NCBI RefSeq assembly: GCF_003339505.1
Contig: NZ_QPIW01000007.1
Location: forward strand, 124,001-188,000
Origin: Runella aurantiaca
GTDB lineage: Bacteria > Bacteroidota > Bacteroidia > Cytophagales > Spirosomataceae
Length of the DNA stretch: 64,000 nt
Reading direction: 5' to 3'
The stretch's first letter is position 1, and each line of letters starts with the position of its first letter. A program made the translations under genes and the position numbers. This document shows, piece by piece, positions 18,030 to 26,138 of the stretch. Under the pieces are notes generated by a model, which saw nothing but the letters and a program-made list of their open reading frames with translations, had not been told where the DNA came from and did no database searches.

Positions 18030-18434
18030 TTATGGATTACAAAAACCAGGACACGGATAGCCCCCTCCAGCACCGCCATCTCCTGGGGTTCCATCCTTCT
18101 CACCCGAAGCACTTTTGATAGCTTTAAACTGAAAATCTCGTCCGTTGCCTTTTTCGTCAATCTTTACGGGCACCAAAAACAGGCGGCGCATCATGGCTGT
18201 GCCTGCGGGATCAATTTCTCCGTTGGTTTCGGGAGCTACACCGTAGTAAATACGCAGGCCGTCGCAGCCAGTGTCGAGGAGTTGTTGTAAAATCTCGCGG
18301 CTAAAGTATTCTGCCTGTCGGTTTTCATCTGGATTTTTGGGCTCGTGGGCTAAGGGCTGATGTTTTTTTTTGAATTCGCCACGGTACTTGTCGATTTCTG
18401 CTTTTGAAAAAAAGCGTCCTGCAATTTTTGGCAT
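18030..18434 (-). CDS. small protein with Gly-rich linker and C-terminal Cys-Pro-Gly-Phe-Cys tail
   Basis: From the ATG at 18434 the product is 134 residues: MPKIAGRFFSKAEIDKYRGE at the start, then a folded-looking core with AEYFSREILQQLLDTG, CDGLRIYYG and LFLVPVKIDEKGN. It ends in a flexible tail, GDGGAGGG followed by YPCPGFCNP. There is no signal peptide or membrane segment. From memory, similar proteins with an R-I-Y-Y-G core and a C-terminal Cys-Pro-rich tail occur in other Bacteroidota next to membrane protein genes, but I know of no assigned function. The double-Gly before the two-cysteine tail could be a cleavage site, or the cysteines could bind metal. The frame extends 22 codons upstream (18500), but those residues look unrelated. 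The 7TM gene follows after 11 bp. Confidence 0.75.
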   Translation of the reverse strand: MPKIAGRFFSKAEIDKYRGEFKKKHQPLAHEPKNPDENRQAEYFSREILQQLLDTGCDGLRIYYGVAPETNGEIDPAGTAMMRRLFLVPVKIDEKGNGRDFQFKAIKSASGEKDGTPGDGGAGGGYPCPGFCNP

Positions 18435-18790
18435 GTTGGTAAAAGGGATTAAAAAAGTGAAACAATGCCGCAAGCTAAAGAAGGGGTAATAGATATGCAA
18501 ACCGTTGGATAATTGAAGAAACTAAATTTGTATTTTTTGAAAAACAGGTATTTCTACGCTAAAATATTTCAGCCTCAGGCACGACATTTGTAACGGGTTT
18601 GGTTGAATCGGCATCTCAATGATGCAAGATTTTTTCTCATAGGTTAGGTTAGAAAAAAAAGCCGGAGGCAGTTGCCTCCGGCTTTTTTAGTTTTTTACAA
18701 AAAATAACTCATCAAACTTTTGAGATTCAATAATAAACATATTCTTTTGCGCATTAAGTTATTATCAAATCCACCAAAATTAGCCCTAAA
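18435..18790. other. divergent intergenic region with a terminator in its middle
   Basis: No convincing gene lies here. The region contains a bidirectional intrinsic terminator (18653-18690), although the genes on both sides point away from it. The part between 18510 and 18650 could therefore encode a short RNA or an attenuated leader; I see no exact promoter box that proves it. Confidence 0.4.
18653..18690. terminator. strong bidirectional intrinsic terminator
   Basis: GCCGGAGGCA (18661-18670) and TGCCTCCGGC (18673-18682) form a perfect GC-rich stem with a two-base loop. It is flanked by an A-run (18653-18660) and a T-run (18683-18688), so it can terminate in both directions. It sits between divergent genes, where no annotated transcript should end. 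Confidence 0.85.
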
Positions 18791-19540
18791 ATGAGATTTA
18801 AAGCATTTTTATCCTTATTAGTATATCTTTATTTGTCATTTTTTTCTAAAACATCATACGCTCAGTTGTTTAATCCAATCCAAACCAGAATGGATGTGGG
18901 AGTTGCTTGGAAAGATAAGTCATTAAATATCGGTTTTCTTTATAATCAATACCTCAAACTGGATAGAAAAGGCATTTTCCAAGTAGGTTGGGGAGTGAGA
19001 GGTTCTCATCTGAAAACCAATACGTTAGACTACACAACTGCCCCATCAGAACTAACCCGGGGAAAGTCTGGATTGGCCATCAATGCGCCTATAATTATGA
19101 AGAATATTGATACACTTCAACTCAAAACATCCATCACCTCCTTTAATTTCAATGTAGGTTTTCAATTATCGTTATTCAACCGATTGGACCTAGGTGCCAA
19201 CGCCGACATTTTAGGCTTAGCACTTGGCTCTCGCCGTTCCGGCTTTTATTTGGGTTCGTCGGGTTTCAATAAAGTAGATTCTTTAAATCTCCACCGAACG
19301 TACCAAGAAGCTCGCCCCACTGGCTTGGCGATTCAACTTCCCCAAGACCATGTAAAAGGCACGCTAAACAGTGAGTTATTTGCCCGTTTGCGTATTACAG
19401 AACGAGTTGCAGTCAAGGTGAGTTACCTACTAGCAGTGAGCGAATATAAAACAAACAATATTCTCGTAGACGACAATAGACGTTTTCGATTACGCTCCAA
19501 AATGCTCTACGTCGGACTTAGCTTTCCAATCAACCAGTAG
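18791..19540 (+). CDS. probable outer membrane beta-barrel protein
   Basis: The 249-residue product has a signal peptide (about residues 1-24, MRFKAFLSLLVYLYLSFFSK then TSYA) followed by alternating-polarity strands typical of a small barrel: MDVGVAWKDKSLNIGFLYN, FQVGWGVRGSHLKT, FNVGFQLSLFNRLDLGANAD, AVKVSYLLAVSEYKT and a final strand MLYVGLSFPINQ. I do not recognise a specific family. The N-terminal signal and periodic aromatic girdles support outer-membrane location; transport or structural roles are open. It is convergent with nadC, with a strong terminator in between. Confidence 0.7.
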   Translation: MRFKAFLSLLVYLYLSFFSKTSYAQLFNPIQTRMDVGVAWKDKSLNIGFLYNQYLKLDRKGIFQVGWGVRGSHLKTNTLDYTTAPSELTRGKSGLAINAPIIMKNIDTLQLKTSITSFNFNVGFQLSLFNRLDLGANADILGLALGSRRSGFYLGSSGFNKVDSLNLHRTYQEARPTGLAIQLPQDHVKGTLNSELFARLRITERVAVKVSYLLAVSEYKTNNILVDDNRRFRLRSKMLYVGLSFPINQ

Positions 19541-19642
19541 GCATTATTTTTCACTAAACTCCAAACTATCGACCTGAATTTCAGCTTATTATATTCTTTT
19601 TCTTTCAATTCAAGGAAAATATATTCCCTCCAACATAAAGTC

Positions 19643-19691
19643 AAAGAGGGAGGATTCTTATCAATAAGTCTTGATAAAATCCTCCCTCTTT
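19643..19691. terminator. intrinsic terminator between convergent genes
   Basis: AAAGAGGGAGGATT (19643-19656) pairs perfectly with AATCCTCCCTCTTT (19678-19691). Inside the loop a second stem, TTATCAA/TTGATAA, extends the hairpin to about 21 pairs. It serves the plus-strand barrel gene and the minus-strand nadC. Confidence 0.8.
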
Positions 19692-19709
19692 AGGTTATAT
19701 GAATACCAA

Positions 19710-20543
19710 TCAATACGCCTTTAGGCTCAAGTCAAGGCTTTTAATTTGATGGGTAAGTGCGCCGCATGAAATGTAATCAACGCCCGTTTCGGCAACGGCG
19801 CGAATCGTATCTTCCCGGATACCACCCGAGGCTTCGGTAGGGTACTTCCCTCCTACCCGCTCTACGGCAGTACGGAGGTTTTCGAGGCTAAAATTATCGA
19901 GCATAATGCGCTGAATTCGTCCCACTCGCAGGGCTTCTTCGAGTTCGGCGAGGCTTCGTACTTCAATTTCGATTTGCAGTTTTCGTCCCGTACGAGCCAG
20001 ATAATCATTGGCTTGCGTAATGGCCGCCTCAATGCCCCCCGCATAGTCCACATGATTGTCTTTGATTAAAATCATGTCATAAAGCGCGTACCGGTGATTG
20101 ACCGCTCCCCCGATTTTCACGGCCATTTTCTCAAAAATCCGAAAATTAGGGGTGGTTTTACGGGTATCAAGGAGTTTGGTTGGCAATCCATCCAACATAT
20201 TTACGAGCGAACGTGTATAAGTGGCTATGCCGCTCATACGTTGCATCGTATTGAGTACCAAGCGCTCCGCCTTTAAAATAGCCTGTGCATCGCCGCTAAC
20301 GGTCAAAACAATATCTCCTTTTTGAATGGCCTGTCCGTCGTGCATCAAAAGTTCCACCTGCAACAACGGATCAACCTCTTCAAAAATGATTTTGGCGACC
20401 TCGACTCCCGCCACAATGCCGTCTTCTTTGACCAATAGTCGGGCGCGGCGCTCAGCGTCGCGGGGGATGGTAGAAAGAGAAGTGTGGTCGCCGTCGCCCA
20501 CATCCTCTGAAATTGCTAAACGAATGTAATCACGAATATCCAT
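19710..20543 (-). CDS. nadC: nicotinate-nucleotide pyrophosphorylase (carboxylating)
   Basis: NadC makes nicotinate mononucleotide from quinolinate and PRPP in NAD synthesis, in the cytoplasm. From the ATG at 20543 the product is 277 residues, the normal length. Key family motifs are ISEDVGDGDHTS near the start, LNTMQRMSGIATYTRSLV, the PRPP-binding LLDTRKTTPNFR, GGAVNHRYALYDMILIKDNH, and the C-terminal IMLDNFSLENL and ASGGIREDTIRAVAETGVDY. The frame opens 25 codons earlier at 20618, but family members begin close to DIRDYI, which supports the inner start. No nadA or nadB lies nearby. Confidence 0.96.
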   Translation of the reverse strand: MDIRDYIRLAISEDVGDGDHTSLSTIPRDAERRARLLVKEDGIVAGVEVAKIIFEEVDPLLQVELLMHDGQAIQKGDIVLTVSGDAQAILKAERLVLNTMQRMSGIATYTRSLVNMLDGLPTKLLDTRKTTPNFRIFEKMAVKIGGAVNHRYALYDMILIKDNHVDYAGGIEAAITQANDYLARTGRKLQIEIEVRSLAELEEALRVGRIQRIMLDNFSLENLRTAVERVGGKYPTEASGGIREDTIRAVAETGVDYISCGALTHQIKSLDLSLKAY

Positions 20544-20712
20544 GCCGCAAGATAAGTTTTTGTTTAGTATACCCCAAACCCACGCGGTCATCTGATGAAT
20601 GCCCAACCACCTTGTCAAGCCGCTATCGCTCTTCCTTTGAGTAAAAAGAGGTAAAAATTTCCCCTATGAGTTGTGAAATAAATTCCACAAAAAATCTGCT
20701 AAAAAAAGTTTG

Positions 20713-21255
20713 CTATATTTTTTTGGCAAGAATCACCATTCCCCGAAGTTCTGATTTCAAACGACTAAACTCAATGTCGTCGAGTCGGGAAGGCGCAAGC
20801 AGCGAAAATCCCGCTTTTTTGTAACTTTCAATGGCTTTTTGCGAAGAGTCCATCGCCATCAACCAAACTTGCTCAAAGTGGGATTGGCGGGCTTTTTCAA
20901 ATACCCAACGCATGGTTTTCTGGCCCAACCCCAAGCCCGTATATGATTTTAGGAAATAGATTTTTTCAAGATAAAGACACTGCTGGGGGTTTTGGTCAAG
21001 CGGCGCTTTATTCTTGACGAGTTTGAGCAGACCGGCATCTTCCCCGTTGACCCGAATACAAAAATAAGATACATCAGGATTGGCTAAATCAAGGGCGAGT
21101 TGTGTTTCATTAAAACATTTATGCAAGTACCAATCTATGCCCTCGGTGTTGTACCACAGATGCGTATAGTGCGGCAAATACGTCTGATAACCAAGGCGTT
21201 TTATTCGTAAAATATCCGTTAACGGCTGTACTTCAAAATTAAAATCACTCATCAT
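20713..21255 (-). CDS. GNAT family N-acetyltransferase
   Basis: The 180-residue product has the GNAT fold pattern: an N-terminal strand-helix region (LRIKRLGYQTYLPHYTHLWY), a central strand LYLEKIYFLKSYTG, and the acetyl-CoA binding motif A, GLGLGQKTMRWVFEKAR. A later strand-helix follows, VWLMAMDSSQKAIESYKKAG then FSLL. It should transfer an acetyl group from acetyl-CoA; the acceptor is not predictable. Its start codon immediately follows the arfB stop codon with no base between, so the two are translationally linked. Confidence 0.9.
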   Translation of the reverse strand: MMSDFNFEVQPLTDILRIKRLGYQTYLPHYTHLWYNTEGIDWYLHKCFNETQLALDLANPDVSYFCIRVNGEDAGLLKLVKNKAPLDQNPQQCLYLEKIYFLKSYTGLGLGQKTMRWVFEKARQSHFEQVWLMAMDSSQKAIESYKKAGFSLLAPSRLDDIEFSRLKSELRGMVILAKKI

Positions 21256-21660
21256 TTATTCCGATATTTTCCGACGCATGGCTTTTACTTCAGCGTCGCG
21301 CTGTTTGGTCTGCAATCGTTTTTCTTTGGACGCGGCCGTGGGTTTGGAGGCTTTGCGCGGCTTGGGCTTTTCAAAACTCTTGCGAATCAGGGCGTCAAAC
21401 TTCTTCACCACTTTTTCTTTATTGCCCAACTGCGAACGTTCGGTTTGATGATACAGCACCAATACGCCTTCGTTGGTCAATTTGTTGGCAAGTTTTTCCA
21501 ATAAAACGGCTTTTTCTTCTTCCGACAAAAGCAATGAGTTGGCGACGTCGAAACGCAACTCAACTTTTGTTTCGACTTTATTTACATTCTGCCCGCCTTT
21601 TCCTCCGCTGCGTGCGGTTTGAAACAAGAGTTCGGGGTGGAGAATTTCAGGATTTATCAT
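21256..21660 (-). CDS. arfB: alternative ribosome-rescue factor ArfB (peptidyl-tRNA hydrolase)
   Basis: ArfB enters ribosomes stalled on broken mRNA and releases the peptide. The 134-residue protein has the release-factor GGQ motif in SGGKGGQNVNKVETKVELRF (about residues 17-36) and the C-terminal basic tail, rich in Lys and Arg (KPRKASKPTAASKEKRLQTK), that binds the empty mRNA channel. There is no codon-recognition domain, which separates it from ordinary release factors. It is transcribed with the GNAT gene immediately downstream and divergently from the antitoxin-like gene. Confidence 0.94.
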   Translation of the reverse strand: MINPEILHPELLFQTARSGGKGGQNVNKVETKVELRFDVANSLLLSEEEKAVLLEKLANKLTNEGVLVLYHQTERSQLGNKEKVVKKFDALIRKSFEKPKPRKASKPTAASKEKRLQTKQRDAEVKAMRRKISE

Positions 21661-21682
21661 ACTTTTATGTAATAACTCTACT

Positions 21683-21690
21683 TATCTTTG
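21683..21690 (+). promoter_or_regulatory. -7 box upstream of the antitoxin-like gene
   Basis: TATCTTTG fits TAnnTTTG exactly; transcription would start near 21696, about 14 bases before the ATG at 21710. A T-rich TTTT (21663-21666) 16 bases upstream could serve as a weak -33 element. Confidence 0.45.
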
Positions 21691-21709
21691 TCTAGAATAC
21701 GCCTACATT

Positions 21710-21907
21710 ATGAGCAGTGTACAATTTATTACAGACGAAAAGGAAAAAAAAACGGGTGTTTTTTTAACCATGAAACAATATCAAAAATTAATGCATGAAT
21801 TAGAAGAATTAGCAGAAATCAAAGCATACGACCGAGCTAAAAAAAATGCTGGGCAAAAACGAACTTTCGAACATTTTATCAAAGAATTGGCAACCCCTCA
21901 ATCGTAA
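21710..21907 (+). CDS. antitoxin-like small protein (Phd/RelB-type)
   Basis: The 65-residue product starts MSSVQFITDEKEKKTGVFLT, followed by a helix MKQYQKLMHELEELAEIKAY and a basic end. This layout, with a VQxITDE strand and then a leucine-rich helix ending in AYDRAK, resembles small Bacteroidota antitoxins that pair with RelE/ParE toxins. It would neutralise the toxin by binding and repress its own promoter. Unusually, its apparent partner lies on the opposite strand and overlaps its 3' end by ten bases rather than following it. The partner is frameshifted, so this may be an orphan antitoxin. Confidence 0.65.
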   Translation: MSSVQFITDEKEKKTGVFLTMKQYQKLMHELEELAEIKAYDRAKKNAGQKRTFEHFIKELATPQS

Positions 21908-22156
21908 ATTTCCCGGCGGTGTCCAATCTCTATTACCTGTACAATAAGTTTTTTGTCAAAAATCTCATAAATCACCCGGTAGTCACCCGTTCGAATTCGA
22001 TACGCCTCTCTTCCTTTCAGCTTTTTATATCCAAAGGGTCGAGGGTCTTCTCCTACATGCCACAATTGCCTCACGCAGGTTATTCCAATGCTTCTGGTCT
22101 ATTTTCTTAAATTGTCTTTCTGCATATTGCGTAATTTCTACTTCATATTTCGGCAT
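21898..22156 (-). pseudogene. frameshifted RelE/ParE-type toxin
   Basis: Reading the minus strand from the ATG at 22156 gives MPKYEVEITQYAERQFKKID, then QKHWNNLREAIV, and a stop at about 22025. In another frame the sequence continues DPRPFGYKKLKGREAYRIRT, then GDYRVIYEIFDKKLIVQVIE and IGHRREIYD, stopping at 21898. Joined, these form one RelE/ParE-like toxin of about 85 residues. It has the usual N-P-R-P-like, KKL, YRIR-GDYRVIYEI and GHRxxIY motifs. The frame changes near 22050-22060, consistent with one inserted base (or two deleted). Either the toxin is dead or the base is a sequencing error. The active protein would cleave mRNA or poison gyrase. Confidence 0.75.
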
Positions 22157-22221
22157 ATACCCTTGTATTTTGCCGAAAGTTCATAAAGAAATTTCAGGGG
22201 TGCAAATACAATGCACTCACC

Positions 22222-22623
22222 TCACCCCAAAAAGCAATCTAACAGCGCCCCTTCGATTCGTTTGATGCGGTGGGTTTTGCGGTCGAGCGGCACCCAAACG
22301 CTCATGGCCTTGACCAATAACCGATTATCACTGACCCGATAAATCTCGTAATGCCGGTCCCAAGTGGCGGCGGTGTATTGGCCTACCCACGTTTTGATGA
22401 GGAGGGTATCTCCCAGTACGGCCTGCCGCAAATAATCTATTTCATGACGCCGCACCATCCAAACTACCTCATCTTGAAGGGCTTTCGAGGCTACATGCTG
22501 CCAATGGCTCATGGCTGCTTCTTGCACGTATTGCAGATAAACGGCGTTATTGACGTGATTAAGTTCGTCAATATCAGCGGCTGAAACAACCATCGTTAGT
22601 GCGAAAGCGGCGTTAGGTGACAT
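22222..22623 (-). CDS. acyl-CoA thioesterase of the 4HBT hot-dog family
   Basis: The 133-residue product is a single hot-dog domain. The active-site region DELNHVNNAVYLQYVQEAAM matches the 4-hydroxybenzoyl-CoA thioesterase/YbgC family, where an Asp or Asn-x-x-His-x-Asn motif precedes the long helix. Later strands include YLRQAVLGDTLLIKTWVGQY and LLVKAMSVWVPLD. It should hydrolyse acyl-CoA thioesters in the cytoplasm; chain length is not predictable. It starts 24 bp after uvrB on the same strand and is probably co-transcribed with it. Confidence 0.88.
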   Translation of the reverse strand: MSPNAAFALTMVVSAADIDELNHVNNAVYLQYVQEAAMSHWQHVASKALQDEVVWMVRRHEIDYLRQAVLGDTLLIKTWVGQYTAATWDRHYEIYRVSDNRLLVKAMSVWVPLDRKTHRIKRIEGALLDCFLG

Positions 22624-22646
22624 CGGGGAATCGTAAGTTCGAAATA

Positions 22647-24665
<2,019 letters not shown>

Positions 24666-25128
24666 AAGAAGGCTGTTAAGTCCATAATTAGCAACAAACT
24701 AACTTATTTTAAAAGTTCGCTCTAATTACTTCCTCCCCATAAAAAAACATGGCCTCACTCCAAAGAAGTGAGGCTAATGCCAAATTACCCTACTCTATTA
24801 TATTATACAACGAATTAAACAAGGATAATGCCAAACTATATAAATGGCGAAAAAATATGTCCTACAATTATTTTTTACAAAAAGAAAAAACAATACAACT
24901 ACCCTCAAAGCACTCTATAATAATCAATTACAGTTTAAAACAATATACTAACACTATACCTGCTCAAAATATTCATGCTTTTTATTTCATCAATTACGTG
25001 AGAATAAGACCTCCAATGCAAGTCCCGCGCTTATTTCACGGTATTTTTTTCGGGTCTGAACCACTTTTTGAGCGTATATTTAGTTTATAGGTTAGTACTC
25101 TTTTCAACTCATGTAAAAAAGGCACAAG
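24666..25128. other. AT-rich intergenic region, no supported gene
   Basis: This 463-bp gap separates divergent genes (uvrB and the TIGR01777 epimerase). A plus-strand frame at 24749-25090 exists but has no start context, no composition of a real gene and a hairpin inside its first codons. On the minus strand I find only frames of fewer than 30 codons. The one clear element is a terminator-like hairpin at 24741-24774. The sequence may be a decayed gene. Confidence 0.4.
24741..24774 (-). terminator. terminator-like hairpin facing uvrB
   Basis: Read on the minus strand, GCCTCACT and AGTGAGGC (24767-24774 and 24752-24759) form a perfect 8-bp stem with a seven-base loop. A CAT and then seven T residues follow (24741-24747). 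It would end a minus-strand transcript coming from 24780-25128, just before uvrB, where no gene is visible. Confidence 0.5.
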
Positions 25129-26043
25129 ATGTCAAAAACTGTTTTAATTACGGGAGGCACCGGAATGATTGGAAGCCGCCTTACCACACTTTTACTGGAA
25201 AAGGGGTATGAAGTCTCTTACCTAAGTCGCAAAAAAGAACCGGTCACCCATGTGAAGGTGTATAAATGGGACGTTGCCAAAGGAATAATTGAGGAAGAGG
25301 CCTTGGCCAAAGCTGATTATTTGATTCACTTGGCGGGAGCAGGAATTGCCGACCAACGTTGGACGCCCGCGCGGCAACAAGAAATCATCACGAGTCGTAC
25401 CCAAAGCATTGAGCTCATTGCCCGTCATTTGCAAGGACGTCCCTATAAGTTAAAAGCCTTTGTATCTTCTTCAGCAACGGGTTTTTACGGGGCAAATACT
25501 GGCGATATTCGTTTAACGGAAGAAACCCACTCTGGCACAGATTTTTTATCTCATGTAACTCGGTCGTGGGAAAACGCCTCTGAGCTCATCCATAATGTAG
25601 GCATCAGAACCACTAAATTGCGGGTGGGTGTAGTGTTGAGTACGCAAGGAGGCGCATTGCCAAAAATCGCCGCCCCCATTCGCTGGGGAGTCGGCTCACC
25701 GCTTGGTAGCGGCAAGCAATGGGTTTCATGGATTCACATTGAGGATTTATGTAAAATGTACATTGAAGCCCTAGAGAATGAAAAATGGAGCGGTATTTAC
25801 AATGCAGTAGCCCCAACTCCTGTGACGAATGAAGACTTAACAAGTCAAATAGCCGCAGTATTGAAACGCCCCCTATGGCTTCCAAACGTTCCTTCTTTCG
25901 CTTTAAAAATTTTGTTTGGCCAAATGGCAGATGTAGTACTCGGAAGCAATTACGTAGTTAACGATAGAATTGCAAAAACAACCGATTTTACCTACTCATT
26001 TGAATCCGTTTCAGCGGCCCTGCAAGACTTGCTTAAATCCTAA
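25129..26043 (+). CDS. TIGR01777 family NAD(P)-binding epimerase (YfcH/SulA-like)
   Basis: An atypical short-chain dehydrogenase/epimerase of 304 residues. The dinucleotide-binding loop TGGTGMIGSRLTTLLLEKGY opens the protein. Family hallmarks follow: DYLIHLAGAGIADQRWTPAR, KAFVSSSATGFYGANTGD, LRVGVVLSTQGGALPKIAAP, SWIHIEDLCKMYIEALEN and a C-terminal domain with YNAVAPTPVTNEDLTSQIAA. The family is widespread but its substrate is unknown. It is the first gene of a plus-strand run, followed by the CapD-like gene after about 95 bp. Confidence 0.92.
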   Translation: MSKTVLITGGTGMIGSRLTTLLLEKGYEVSYLSRKKEPVTHVKVYKWDVAKGIIEEEALAKADYLIHLAGAGIADQRWTPARQQEIITSRTQSIELIARHLQGRPYKLKAFVSSSATGFYGANTGDIRLTEETHSGTDFLSHVTRSWENASELIHNVGIRTTKLRVGVVLSTQGGALPKIAAPIRWGVGSPLGSGKQWVSWIHIEDLCKMYIEALENEKWSGIYNAVAPTPVTNEDLTSQIAAVLKRPLWLPNVPSFALKILFGQMADVVLGSNYVVNDRIAKTTDFTYSFESVSAALQDLLKS

Positions 26044-26082
26044 AAAGGCAAAGAACTATAGTACAGTTTTGAAATGTTTTTT

Positions 26083-26090
26083 TAACTTTG
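26083..26090 (+). promoter_or_regulatory. -7 box upstream of the CapD-like gene
   Basis: TAACTTTG fits TAnnTTTG; transcription would start near 26096, about 43 bases before the ATG at 26139. The TTG of this box is also the first possible start codon of the frame (26088), and a box here argues that translation begins at 26139. Confidence 0.4.
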
Positions 26091-26138
26091 ACAAATAAAT
26101 TTTACCCTATTTCAAGTAAAATTGCAGTTTTACATCCA

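Noticed and set aside
21919-22110. 63-codon plus-strand frame after the antitoxin-like gene
   Set aside because: It is antisense to the broken toxin, whose motifs are clear on the minus strand.
24749-25090. 113-codon plus-strand frame
   Set aside because: It starts inside a hairpin, has no family-like sequence, and its composition is that of AT-rich intergenic DNA.
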